From: Oncomelania hupensis
Lineage: Eukaryota; Mollusca; Gastropoda; Littorinimorpha; Pomatiopsidae
NCBI GenBank assembly: GCA_036898135.1
Contig: CM072515.1
Span: 68,292,567 to 68,356,566 of the forward strand
DNA length: 64,000 nucleotides
Reading direction: 5' to 3'
Shown here piece by piece: positions 10,965 through 20,744 of this stretch. Positions within the stretch are counted from its first letter, which is position 1. Every line of letters begins with the position of its first letter. A program made the translations under genes and the position numbers. Under the pieces are notes generated by a model. That model saw nothing but the letters and a program-made list of their open reading frames with translations, was not told the origin of the DNA and ran no database searches.

Positions 10965-11224
10965 AGCTTTTACAAAAGGTAAAAAAACAACTATCTGCTT
11001 TTGATGTAGAATCAACACGCAAAATAGCACATGTAAGCCACAGTAATGATTCATGTTGAAAGGGTGATTGGTAACATTGTTTAAAACTATGCCATTATTG
11101 ATTCTACAATTCCAGTCACTATGTTGACTTGTGCAGAATGTGCAACTGTGACCACGTTGGACCAAATTGTCACAGTGTGCTGTGCTCTGGTGAATATTTG
11201 TCCATCCGTTGTTCCTTTTGATTA
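10965..11224 (+). pseudogene. THAP transposase remnant, C-terminal end after internal deletion
   Basis: This encodes the end of a DDE_Tnp_4-type transposase. IPAFTKG lies near 10965 (frameshifted), then IHVERVIG near 11047, then STIPVTM and IVTVCCALVNICPSVVPFD up to a stop at 11224. An in-frame TAA interrupts it near 11083. The HERVIG-type motif normally follows the third catalytic acidic residue. The segment that should hold the first two catalytic residues is absent between 10942 and 10965, so this copy cannot make active enzyme. Confidence 0.8.
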
Positions 11225-11239
11225 GAGATGGGGTGAGAG

Positions 11240-11570
11240 AAACTTCCAACTAGGCAGTTTTGTTGACAATAACTATCATGGATATTAAGCCCACGATCAG
11301 CTAATTTTGTTCACCTAGATCATCAAGAAGCTTGGTTTTGTATCCTTCTTTCTTCTACCAACTAGGTAGTTTTGTTGACAATAACAACTAGGTAGTTTTG
11401 TTGACAATAACTATCATGGAAGCTTGGTTTGGTATCCTTCTTGTTTTTATTATTATTACTTCCAACTAGGTAGTTTTGTTGACAATAACTAACATGGATA
11501 TTAAACCCACGAACAGCTAATTGTGTTCTCCTAGATCATCATGAAGCTTGGTTTTGTATCCTTCTTGTTG
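11240..11570. repeat. Tandem repeat with CAACTAGGTAGTTTTGTTGACA unit core
   Basis: Four copies of a unit containing AACTAGGTAGTTTTGTTGAC are spaced irregularly (starts near 11249, 11359, 11387 and 11464). Some carry the downstream CATGAAGCTTGGTTTTGTATCC segment. The block sits directly after the transposase stop codon. No spacers of constant length are present, so it is not CRISPR-like. Confidence 0.8.
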
Positions 11571-11742
11571 TTATTATTAGTTTTATTAGTATTGTTATTA
11601 TTATTGTTTTCATTGTTATCATATATTATTAGTTTTGTTGCTGCTGCTGTTGTATTATTTTTAGTAGTTGTATTGTTATTATTATTATTTTTATAATTAC
11701 TCTTATGATTACGATTATTTTTTATTATGATTATTATTACTC

Positions 11743-11818
<76 letters not shown>

Positions 11819-12529
11819 ATCACCGTTGTCACCTTCATCAGGTTTTCACCAGTACTCAGTATTGTAATTTTAAAAAGATAGCTTTGCTGAAGTCATTAGT
11901 ACTTTGTCGCACCTAGTTATTTCAGGAACCTAATAATATTATATTCTATTCCATTGTTGCTGTCGTTAGTGCAAGGTGTATGCAGACATGAATGGAGGGG
12001 TGGGTGCACGAGTAAGCATGTGTGTATATGTGTACATGGGTGTATGTGTGTGCATGGATGTATGTGTGAGTCAACGAGTTGAGTGGTAGGAAGGATGAAA
12101 AGTTTTCAAGTACGAGTGTATAGATACAGGAGTGAAGTGTTGTGGATGGCTAGGATTGGTCTAAGGCATGGAAGAATGGGTGGGTTTGAGTGGTTTTGTG
12201 TATTGTTGAATAATTATCTGTGTGTCTAATGTGTACGCATGGGTATGTGACTGGATATCTGTTTAGACATGTGTGCTAGTGGTGATAGATTTGTGTTTCG
12301 GTATGGAAGTTGGGTATGATAGTATATCAAATGTATTAATATTGTATGTCTATGTTTTTGATGTTATCTCTTTTCTTGCACTGCAAAACAAATATCCATG
12401 CCATGTGTTTGGACAATAAAGAATCTTGAAGTGATGTGAAGCTGTTTGAAAGTATTGTTTTACGTGGTGTGTTCTCACATAAATGTCTGTTTATGCATTT
12501 CAGTATGTTATGGAACCCTATGAATGAAG
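11570..12529. repeat. (TTA)n microsatellite and non-coding sequence
   Basis: A TTA-rich microsatellite spans 11570-11817. From 11820 to 12430 the sequence is G/T-rich with no ORF. It ends in GGACAATAAAGAATCTTG, which looks like a polyadenylation signal for the plus-strand transposase transcript (inference). Confidence 0.7.
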
Positions 12530-13573
12530 GTCTTACTAAACCACCGCATTAAGTTACATTACAACATATTAAGCAACAGTTCAACATGTTTTACTAAGTT
12601 ACGTTTCACATCCAGGTAGCATTTTAACAAAGTCACAGTTCCACAAAATAAAGTTACTTTCCGAATTTTGAGTTCGAGGTAACATTTCACAGTTATAAGT
12701 TACAGTTCTATCGTTATAAGTTACATTCCATGTTGAACTGTTACTTATAAGGCTTATAAGTTCCCGTGTGTGTGCACCAAAAAAAAAAGGTTACCCCTTG
12801 AAAACTATTGTTGTTTTTTTACTCATAAAAATCAACGCACAGTCCGCATCACCTTATCTAAAATCGAATGCACACATTTCATTTTATAAATCAAATTAAC
12901 TGCTGCTTCCATTGGTATTCGTTGTTGAAGGTTATGAAGTGCATAGATAAAGGATTAGACGTTTAAAGGGACATATAACACCAACATTGCTATCACATCA
13001 ACAGAAGAGTTGTTCAGGTCACACTGTATTATTTCCCGTTAATGCTGTCGAACGTGCCAACACTTCAACAGTCGAAGTAAACAATACCAAGGGCTACAAA
13101 GGTATTATGACCACTTACATTCGCTTATTTTTCTTTAAAACGCGCTTTTACCTTGAAATTTGCACACTGCAAATCATCCATGAGTTATATATGTATTGTA
13201 ATATTTGTCGGCTCTCCCAGAATACAACTGAATTGTACTATAAAACTATGAACTAATGGCTGTAAGGTTATTTATTAGCTGGTCAATGTTTTTTAACAAA
13301 TTGTTTCATGTCAATTTAACAACATAGCATATTAGGTAGCCATATCACCATCAAGTAACATTTCACGTAATAGGTAGCCGTGGTGGTGAACTGCTTAAGT
13401 CGCCATTCACAGGCAGGTAACCATTCACATTTAGGTCGCCTGTCGTAAAAATGGGTTCAAAATTAAGTAGCAGTTCACAAATATGGTTAAGTAGACATTC
13501 ACATTATAGGTAGCCGTTCAAAATAGTAGGTAGCCAGTTCACAGTGATCGGCTACCTAAATGGTATTTAGGTC
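12530..13573. repeat. Array of degenerate AGGTAGC..TTCACA motifs
   Basis: The motif recurs at about 12548, 12568, 12596, 12614, 12634, 12650, 12681, 12707 and 12719. After a gap it recurs at about 13334, 13352, 13369, 13396, 13414, 13433, 13463, 13486, 13508, 13530 and 13567, nearly all in the same orientation and spaced 15-35 bases. Some units read AAGTTACA, others AGGTCGCC. The clustering beside a THAP transposase suggests subterminal binding sites (inference). Confidence 0.65.
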
Positions 13574-13637
13574 GCCAAACCTGTGGAAATAAAGGTTCAC
13601 CATCACCACCACCACCACCACCACGAAGCTGCTGTAC

Positions 13638-13829
13638 CTCGGAGAGGTAGGTCAGTATATTGTTTTCAACGACATCGCGGTTTATGTCTGGGCGAGCAAC
13701 GACATCCATTTCCAGTACAGCAGCCAGAAAGCGAGCTTGCTCCAAGTCTTGAGGCAGACTGGCATGGGACCATGAGCGACCCCACTTGTACGTCACGTTG
13801 GCATGCTGCATCAGTCCTTGTAGCTGCGG
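13638..13829 (-). CDS. Candidate host exon, phase 0 to phase 0
   Basis: On the minus strand a pyrimidine-containing acceptor (GTCACCAG) precedes CCG CAG CTA, and the frame stays open for 64 codons to GAG|GTACAG. The product contains NVTYKWGRSW and DLEQARFLAAVLEMD. No domain is recognised. The N-glycosylation sequon NVT would fit an ectodomain. Its phases match the candidate exon at 15352-15497 and the phase-0 acceptor of the receptor's terminal exon at 4876. A SINE tail (13866-13960) lies just upstream and a (CAC)n run just downstream. It may instead be a stray coding-like fragment. Confidence 0.45.
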
Positions 13830-13865
13830 CTGGTGACACAATGACAGAACATTGAAGTGCAACGT

Positions 13866-13960
13866 TTTACACCCGCCATTGGCGATATGGCAGACGGGAC
13901 TATCCATCTCATGGAAGAGGGGTAGGGACCTACATCAACACTGATCCGCCAGAGCAATCA
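13866..13960 (-). mobile_element. SINE 3' fragment
   Basis: It matches the 3' half of the SINE at 4915-5139, from GTGTTGATGTAGGTCCC through CTGCCATATCGCCAATGG. The tRNA-like head is missing. Confidence 0.75.
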
Positions 13961-14074
13961 TCTTATATTACTAAAATTTTAAAAAAGTAAAGCCTTTTAA
14001 CTGTATCTCCAGACATTCACACACATTACCGAGAAATAAACCTTTTTAAAAGTATTCATTTTTTTGGCGCTCAA

Positions 14075-15125
14075 TCAATCAATCAATCTTTAATTTAATG
14101 TCTGTTCACACATTTAGGTGATATTAGACATTGAAAATGTAACTTTTAAAACACTTTAACTATTTCAAAACATAATTTCAAAACAAACAGTCTATAAGAG
14201 TCTACCAAAAGGGGGATTTAGCAATAACTTTTACAACGGCTGTAACAGTTTTATGACACATTTAGGTGATATTCATAGACATTGAAAATGTAACTATAAA
14301 ATCACTTTAACTATTTCAAAACATAATTTCAAAACAAACAGGCTATAAGAGTCTACCAACAGGAGATTTAGCAATAACTTTCACAATGTCTGTAACATTT
14401 GGATGATATAGAACCATGTCTACAGAATGTCCATATTCAGTTATGCTAAGTCCATTTACTTTGAATATGTCTGTTAAAACTGAGCATTCAAAGAGAAGGT
14501 GATGTACTGATAGACTTGTATTACATATACATTTAACATCAGCTGAGTATTTAGTGTTCCATGCGTTCATTCTTAATTTATATATTAATTTAGAAAGTGG
14601 TCTTGAACAATTCAGTAAAGATATATTTTTAATGTTATTATCATGATAAACTTTCTTTTCTAGTAAGGAAAACATTTCATGATTACACATATTCAAATTT
14701 GTTATAATTATAGAATCTGACGACCTTTGTGCTCCCTCCTTAGCTAATCTGTCACATACCTCATTCCAATAAATTCCGCAATGTGATGGTACCCAACAGA
14801 AATCAATATTTATTCCTCTAGAAATCACACAATGTATCATATGTTTGATTTCATAGATAAACTCCCTTCTATCTTTACAGTTCCACTGTTTTAATGCATA
14901 CAGAACCGCTTTTGAATCAACACATACTAATATACCAAATAATTCTAAAGGTGACGTCATAATGAAATTTAAAGCCATTAAAATAGCATAAAGCTCAGCT
15001 GTAAATATAGAAAATCCCTTTCCTAAATAATATGATCTTCGTATATTTATTTCAGGTATAATATATGCTGATCCACTATCCGAAGAATCTAAAACTGAGC
15101 CATCAGTAATGTGTGGCTTTTGCCT
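14075..15125 (-). mobile_element. I-like LINE 3' fragment with RNase H domain
   Basis: The minus-strand ORF at 14343-14978, extending further upstream without an ATG, encodes a retroelement RNase H. CVDSKAVLYAL carries the third acidic residue, FCWVPSHCG the conserved Trp-Pro-Ser-His, and CDRLAKEGA the last Asp. A CICN..HHLLFEC zinc-knuckle-like end and SPVGRLL at the terminus follow. The same order is seen in the intact LINE at 29304-32460. It is 5'-truncated, lacking reverse transcriptase. The 3' tail is (ATTG)n near 14075-14090. A 145-bp segment at its 3' end is tandemly duplicated (14113-14395). Confidence 0.8.
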
Positions 15126-15351
15126 TCTATTTCATTTAAAAAATGTTTTTTTTTTAAAATCTACATTACCATTCTTTGTTATTTATCAATTTCTTTCTGT
15201 ATGCCTGGCGAATGGTTTCACATTTAGAATTAAACAATCTTTGCCGTTTTCCCGTACTAAGCAGCTTTTGTGTGGGATTCACCCTCCATTGGGCTATCTT
15301 TGTCACGATCGTTCTGAAAGAAGAAAAAAAATCATCGTGATGTAGACCTAC

Positions 15352-15497
15352 CTGGAAGACGTCCGGAAAGCATGACGTAGGCGCTGATGCTACAGACGCT
15401 GTGGTGATGTTGACGGTTAGTTTGAAGATTAATCTCTTCAAAGTTCGCCGTACATACTCATAGATCTGCTTCGGGTAGCTGCAGTCTTCATCGTGCA
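15352..15497 (-). CDS. Candidate host exon, phase 1 to phase 0
   Basis: The minus strand reads TATAATTTCAG|TGCACGATG at the start and GTCTTCCAG|GTAGGT at the end, both strong splice signals. The one open frame gives HDEDCSYPKQIYEYVRRT then FKLTVNITTASVA and CFPDVFQ. It has two cysteines and a sequon (NIT), fitting an ectodomain. Its phase-1 start matches the phase-1 donor of the exon ending at 50856, and its phase-0 end matches the exon at 13638-13829. No known domain is recognised. Confidence 0.55.
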
Positions 15498-15529
15498 CTG
15501 AAATTATACTAAAATACTTTTGAAGGAGT

Positions 15530-16741
15530 CTGAGTTGTTGAAACCCCAAGCTGTACAAATCATAGCTGAAGAACAAGCAAGATTCAGGGCAGGGCGAAGT
15601 ACCACTGAACAGATTTTCAACCTCAGAATAATCTTCGAGAAATACCTACAGCACCAACTACATCTATATCATGTGTTCGTAGACTTCAAGAAGGCGTTTG
15701 ATTGAGTCTGGCATGCAGCTCTGTGGGCAACCATGAGAGTGTACAACATCAGCCCTAAAATTATTGAAGTCATCAAAACCCTGTATGACAAGGCTACCAG
15801 TGCAATCCTCCACAACAGCGCCATCGGAAACTGGTTCAGAACAACAATCGGTTTGCATCAAGGATCCCTACTCTCTCCAACACTCTTCAACATCTTCCTA
15901 GAGCGCATCATGTCAGATGTCGAAGTCCAAGGCCAATCCCTCAACACAGTGCGTAGCTTCAAATATTTAGGAGCCATTGTATCAGACAGTGGGTCCCGAC
16001 AGGAAGTCCTCTTGTGTAATTATATTAATGTGTCACAGTTTTATGCTCATTGTCATTATCATTGTTGTTGAAATTATTATTGTGATGTGTATTCCTTGTT
16101 GATTGTAATTGTACGAAACAATGTAATTTCTTGTAAAAGATAATAAAGTTGTCTTATCTTATCTTATGTTATCTCTCCAGGATCGCACAAACATCTGCTG
16201 CCCTGGCAAGTTGAAGCCAATTTGGAAAGACAGGACCATCAGCCTACATTCCAAGGTAAGACTGCTGCGCTCCCTTGTCATCTCCATCTTCCTATACGCT
16301 TGCGAAACATGGACCCTCACAGCAGATGTACAACAAAGAATACCAAGCATGGAAATGAGGTGCTACAGAAGACATCTGGGCATTTCCTATACTCAGCACA
16401 CCACCTACGACGAAGTCCGACAGACCATCACACAAGCCATTGGACAACAGGATGACCTACTCACAGAGATGAAAAAACGGACACTCCGATGGTATCGCCA
16501 CGTCACCAGATCATCAGGACTTGCAAAGACCATCCTGCAAGGCACAGTGCAAGGAGGCAGAAGAAGAGGGAGACCGAAAAAGAGGTGAGAGGACAACATT
16601 CGAGATTGGACTGGTTGACACTGAGCGAAACCATCCGGGTTGCTGAGGACAGAGAAAGATGGAGTACGTTGGTTAAACGATCATCTGTGTTGCCCCTACG
16701 ACCTCCGAGTTACGGGATAGGATAGGATAGGACAGGATAGG
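15530..16741 (+). mobile_element. RTE-like LINE fragment, rearranged
   Basis: This plus-strand copy of the RTE-like reverse transcriptase starts within the fingers (FRAGRSTTEQIFNL). It keeps DFKKAFD with a stop directly after it, then LHQGSLLSPTLFNIFLERIM, then jumps over about 200 bases that include the FADD box. A foreign insert of about 155 bases (16014-16170) interrupts it. It resumes through the connection domain and the basic GGRRRGRPKKR end to a (GGATA)n tail at 16741. It is non-functional. Confidence 0.85.
16014..16170 (+). mobile_element. Short retroelement tail inside the RTE copy
   Basis: AT-rich sequence with a GATAATAAAG signal and a (TCTTA)n end splits the RTE reading GAAGTCCTC|TCCAGG. 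This suggests a short 3' end of another LINE or SINE. The family is unknown. Confidence 0.5.
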
Positions 16742-16789
16742 AGTTGTTACTTTCAAACCTTTATGCTGCACTGTAGATTGTATGATCAG

Positions 16790-17091
16790 TGTGGTGAAAC
16801 TGGCACAACCTGACAATGGCTCTACGCTGGGGATGGATTCTTTCCTACCTACAGAGCCAGTAATGGCAAGGATGGACTCGCCCTACAGAGGACAACCAAT
16901 CAGCGCATCGGATGCGGGCCAGTAAAGGAAGCCTGCGCCGAGAGACGGCACTTCTGAGTGATGCTATGTTGTAACGAGCCCTTAGCCTTTGCTTACTAAA
17001 CTCCTACAGCCTGTCGTCACTACGTCTACATGTAAGTAACCATGCAACTATTAATTAGGAGTCTACCGCTGACCCAGTGTGCACTATACCA
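16790..17091 (+). repeat. Gypsy-A 5' LTR
   Basis: It starts TGTGGTGAAACTGG and matches 24836-25140 closely, with shared CCAATCAGCGCATCGGATGC and GTAACGAGCCCTTAGCC segments. The 3' limit is uncertain, because similarity to the other LTR continues about ten bases past the nearest CA. The gag-like frame begins shortly downstream. Confidence 0.75.
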
Positions 17092-17272
17092 TAGACGAGT
17101 TTCCCGTCAGCTGCAGGAACTAGACTCTGAAATCCGGAAACCCGTTAACTTGTCCAGCTTGGCCACAACAATGAAACTCCAGCGAGCCTTGCAAATCCAT
17201 GATAATAAAACTGAAGAGCACTTGAACGCGCGAGATAGAGACTTGCAGAAGCAGCTGAAATCGATCCATGCG
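17042..17272 (+). pseudogene. Gypsy-A gag, N-terminal piece cut by solo LTR
   Basis: The open frame continues through MKLQRALQIHDNK and RDRDLQKQLKSIHA, an amphipathic stretch. It is interrupted at ATGCG (17268-17272) by the solo LTR. Across the insertion it resumes at 21249 in the same frame for a dozen codons (IVNGVMQTL) before a stop. It probably represents the start of gag. Confidence 0.5.
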
Positions 17273-17625
17273 TGTTATGTTGAAACGTGAATGGTAGTAT
17301 GTCTGAAACGCGCACGATAGATCTAATCGTTTCGTTTTGCAAAGTATTCAATAATGGAGTTTATTTACCTTTGATTTGAGTTTGCATTGTTGTTAGGAGA
17401 GGCTTTGTATAGCGTTGATAATTTGCGTTAGTCGATATTATTGGAGAATTTTCTGGATCTGCGTGTTTACTCTCGATGGAAGTTTCCCGATGGATTTCGA
17501 AGTAAGAAGAATGTTCCGGGTATGTTTAGAAATATGTATGACGTAAGTCAGTGATGACGATCTTTAATTCTGATTGGTTGTAACGCGTTATTCTAGAACG
17601 ACCTGAGGTCATCTCGAGTCCTATC

Positions 17626-18621
17626 CTATCCTGTCCCATAACCCGAAGGTCGTAGGGGCACCACAGATGATCGTTTAACCAGCATACTCCATCTTTCTCT
17701 GTCCTCAGCAGCCCTCATGGCTTCGCTCAGTGTCAAACCAGTCCATTCTCGAATGTTGTCCTCCCACCTCTTTTTCGGTCTCCCCCTTCTTCTACCTCCT
17801 TGCACTGTGCCTTGCAGAATGGTCTTTGCAAGGCCTGATGATCTGGTGACGTGGCCATACCATCGGAGTTTCCGTTTCTTCACCACTGTGAGCAGGTCAT
17901 CGTGTTGTCCAATGGCTTGTGTGATGGTCTGTCGGACTTCGTCGTTGGTGATGTGTTGGGTATAGGAAATGCACAGAAGTCTTCTGTAGCACCTCATCTC
18001 CATGCTTTGTATTCTTCGTTGGAGATCTGCTGTGAGGGTCCATGCTTCGCAAGCATATAAGAAGATGGAGATGACCAGAGAGCGCAGCAGTCTTACTTTG
18101 GAATGTAGACTGATGGTTCTGTCTTTCCAAATGGGCTTCAACCTTGTCAGGGCAGCAGTTGTTTGTGCGATCCTGGAGAGGACTTCCTGTCGAGACCCAT
18201 TGTCTGACACAATGGCTCCTAAATATTTGAAGCTGTGCACTGTGTTGAGGGATTGGCCTTGTACTTTGATGTCCGTGTTGATGCCATTGGTGTTGTTGGT
18301 CATCATTTTGGTCTTCTCTGCACTTATTTCCATTCCATAAGCTCTGGAGGTGGTGTCAAGCCTCTGTACAAGCTGTTCAAGTTCTTGTTCCTCTCCAGCC
18401 AATCCATCAATATCATCCGCAAAACGAAGATTGGAGATTGCTCTGCCCCCTATGCTGACTGTGCCTTCGTGATCTGCAAGAGCATCTGACATGATGCGCT
18501 CTAGGAAGATGTTGAAGAGTGTTGGAGAGAGTAGGCATCCTTGACGCACACCGATTGTTGTTCTGAACCAGTTCCCGATGACGCTGTTATGGAGGACTGC
18601 ACTGGTAGCCTTGTCATACAT
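17626..18621 (-). CDS. RTE-like ORF continuation: reverse transcriptase palm, thumb and C-terminus
   Basis: It continues the frame of 18501-20744 after a 4-bp deletion. It carries GVRQGCLLSPTLFNIFLE, the catalytic LRFADDIDGLA box, FKYLGAIVSD and FLYACEAWTLT. It ends with WYGHVTRSSGLAKTI and the basic GGRRRGRPKKRWEDNI segment typical of RTE/BovB C-termini. Comparison with the copy at 57769-59717, which keeps the four missing bases, shows that this is a single recent lesion. Confidence 0.88.
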   Translation of the reverse strand: MYDKATSAVLHNSVIGNWFRTTIGVRQGCLLSPTLFNIFLERIMSDALADHEGTVSIGGRAISNLRFADDIDGLAGEEQELEQLVQRLDTTSRAYGMEISAEKTKMMTNNTNGINTDIKVQGQSLNTVHSFKYLGAIVSDNGSRQEVLSRIAQTTAALTRLKPIWKDRTISLHSKVRLLRSLVISIFLYACEAWTLTADLQRRIQSMEMRCYRRLLCISYTQHITNDEVRQTITQAIGQHDDLLTVVKKRKLRWYGHVTRSSGLAKTILQGTVQGGRRRGRPKKRWEDNIREWTGLTLSEAMRAAEDRERWSMLVKRSSVVPLRPSGYGTG

Positions 18622-20744
18622 TTGATGACTTCTATAATTTTAGGGCTGATGTTGTACACTTTCATGGTTTCCCATAGAGCTGCATGCCAGACTCGGTCAA
18701 ATGCCTTCTTGAAGTCTATGAACACATGATATAGATGTTGTTGGTGCTGTAGGTATTTCTCACAGATTATTCTGAGGTTGAAAATCTGTTCAGTGGTACT
18801 TCGCCCTGCCATGAATCCTGCTTGTTCTTCAGCTATGATTTGTTCAGCTTGTGGTTTCAACCTGTTGAGTATTATTTTCAGGAGGACCTTGCTGGGATGG
18901 CTGATGAGGCTGATGGTGCGATAATTTTCACACTCCTGAAGGTTACCTTTTTTGGGAAGAGTGATGACAAGCGACTGGGTCCATGGTGTAGGCCATTCCC
19001 CACTCTGCCAGATCTTGTTACAGATAATGGTGAGAGCATCAGTCATCGCTTCTCCTCCTGCTTGTAGCAGTTCCGCTGGTATGTTGTCCACTCCCGCTGA
19101 CTTCCCTTTCTTCAGCGATTGCACTGCTGCCTCAACTTCTTCCCGTAGAATTGGGAGGGTTTCTTCTTCTTCTCTGCTCTCGGGACATGCTAGAACTGAT
19201 GGGTCTCCATTTGGTGTATGGTTGTAAAGGTCAGAGCAGTACTCTGTCCATCTGTCCAAGACTTCTTGTTCTTCTGTAAGGCATATGCCAGACTTGCTTT
19301 GGATAGTGGAGACTTTGGGCTGTTTAACACTTGTCAGCGGCTTCACAGTCTGGTAGGCCTTCTTGCTGTTGTTCTTGTTCAGATTGTTCTCTATTTCCTG
19401 GCATTGATCTTCTATCCAGTTCTCCTTTGCTGTGCGCATGCCTTTTCGGATGTCATTGTTGATTTTTCGGTAGACATCAGCTCCCTGTGAGGTGTTCTTT
19501 TTCTTTTCTAACTCTCTTCGTTTGTCACACAGATCCAAAAGTTCAGGTGTGATCCACGGCTTCTTCTTTGGTCGGTGCTTGCCAAGGATCTCAGTGGCGG
19601 CATCTGTTAAAGCTGAGTTGAAGGTATTGGTCATGGTGTTGACATCTACTTCCCCTGCCCCCAAAATAAGCAGTGGTGCAAATTTCCCTCCAATTGTGGC
19701 CTGAAATATTTTTGCCACCTCCGGGTCTTGCAGTTTGTCCAGGTCGAACTTCAGCCTTGTGCACTTTGCTGTATTTACTCTCTTCAAATGGAGCCGGAAA
19801 GACATCATCACGAGATCGTGGTCACTTCCAATGTCTGCTCCTGGAAAAGTGCGTGACCTGCCAATGTTGATGCTTGATCTGAAGCGTTTCTTGACCATGA
19901 TGTAGTCGATCTGGTTGTGATGTTCCCCGCCGGGACTGTGCCATGTCCATCGTCTGGATTTTTTGTGGAGACCAAGCGTGTTTGCCAGTACCAGATTGTT
20001 GTATCTGGCAAACTCCAATAGCCTCAGACCCCTGTCATTTGTCTCGTTGTTGCAGTGGGGTCCACATGTGTCTCCCCAGTTGTGGTGCGCATCTTGGCCA
20101 ACCTTGGCATTCCAGTCGCCTTGCACTATGACTATGTCCTTCTTCGGCACTTGGTCAAGGACCGCCTGTATATTTTCATAAAAATCCTCCACTTCGCTGT
20201 CTTCATAGTCTGATGTTGGGGCATAGGCCTGGATGATGGTAATGTTGAAAGGGGTTGCTCTCAGACGGATGGTAACGAGTCTACTGGAGACTGGGCGGCA
20301 ACCCATGACAGTGGCTAGAATGTTCTTGTGGACCAAGAATCCAACGCCGTGTTCGTGCCTGTCATCTCTACCGCTGAAATAGAGCTTGTGGCCTTTGTCA
20401 GTCGTTGTTTCACCTATGCCTTTCCAGCGCAGTTCGCTGATACCTAGAACGTTCCATCGATAGTGGTCCAGCTCGTGGGCAAGTTCTTCTAATTTTCCTT
20501 CCGCAGTTAGGGTCCTGACATTCCAGGTTCCTATGACGATGTTGTTTCTCGTGCGGATCTTGCTAATTTGTCCATCAGTAGCATACTTTTCACCTCCGTC
20601 CTGGTGGCCAACGGAAGGCGCGGTCCTTGTGTAGCCGGGCGACGACCGATCCGGCATGGAATTAGTGGATAGCCTCATCATGTGTTGTGTCTTGGGCAAA
20701 AAAAAGACCTGGCAGGGCCCAATCCTCTCCAGGCTGTTGGCCAC
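18501..20744 (-). CDS. RTE-like ORF: endonuclease plus N-terminal reverse transcriptase
   Basis: The ORF is 747 residues as read. The endonuclease begins near residue 70 (GTWNVRTL) and shows the ELRW glutamate, the YAPTSD stretch, GDWNAKVG and the SDHDLVMM Asp-His pair. The reverse transcriptase has KGKSAGVDNIPAELL, LPKKGNLQECENYR, GFMAGRST and IDFKKAFDRV with the first catalytic Asp. The C-terminal 45 residues are out of frame after the deletion near 18620, so the natural protein continues in the frame of 17626-18621. The order and the GRPKKRW end resemble RTE/BovB elements. A Proto2-type clade cannot be excluded. Confidence 0.88.
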   Translation of the reverse strand: MANSLERIGPCQVFFLPKTQHMMRLSTNSMPDRSSPGYTRTAPSVGHQDGGEKYATDGQISKIRTRNNIVIGTWNVRTLTAEGKLEELAHELDHYRWNVLGISELRWKGIGETTTDKGHKLYFSGRDDRHEHGVGFLVHKNILATVMGCRPVSSRLVTIRLRATPFNITIIQAYAPTSDYEDSEVEDFYENIQAVLDQVPKKDIVIVQGDWNAKVGQDAHHNWGDTCGPHCNNETNDRGLRLLEFARYNNLVLANTLGLHKKSRRWTWHSPGGEHHNQIDYIMVKKRFRSSINIGRSRTFPGADIGSDHDLVMMSFRLHLKRVNTAKCTRLKFDLDKLQDPEVAKIFQATIGGKFAPLLILGAGEVDVNTMTNTFNSALTDAATEILGKHRPKKKPWITPELLDLCDKRRELEKKKNTSQGADVYRKINNDIRKGMRTAKENWIEDQCQEIENNLNKNNSKKAYQTVKPLTSVKQPKVSTIQSKSGICLTEEQEVLDRWTEYCSDLYNHTPNGDPSVLACPESREEEETLPILREEVEAAVQSLKKGKSAGVDNIPAELLQAGGEAMTDALTIICNKIWQSGEWPTPWTQSLVITLPKKGNLQECENYRTISLISHPSKVLLKIILNRLKPQAEQIIAEEQAGFMAGRSTTEQIFNLRIICEKYLQHQQHLYHVFIDFKKAFDRVWHAALWETMKVYNISPKIIEVIKCMTRLPVQSSITASSGTGSEQQSVCVKDAYSLQHSSTSS

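Larger units (their letters stand above)
7812..13573 (+). mobile_element. Decayed THAP-transposase DNA element with subterminal motif arrays
   Basis: The interval runs from TTGGCTACCTAA at the left to its near inverse (TTAGGTCGCCAA) at the right and encloses a THAP transposase remnant (9003-11224). The right flank (12530-13573) has about twenty degenerate copies of a motif close to AGGTAGCMRTTCACA. The left flank has four GGCTACCT/AGGTAGCC copies near 7813, 7973, 8387 and 8723. Boundaries are inferred from these motifs, and no convincing target duplication was found. An A/T-rich stretch with no gene fills 7830-8970. Confidence 0.5.

Noticed and set aside
11240..11570. A CRISPR-like array
   Set aside because: The repeats are few, unevenly spaced and without unique spacers of fixed length, in a eukaryotic transposon.
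16700..16741. (GGATAG)n as an interstitial telomere repeat
   Set aside because: The same short array ends every RTE-like copy, and one copy has a target duplication directly after it, so it is the LINE tail.
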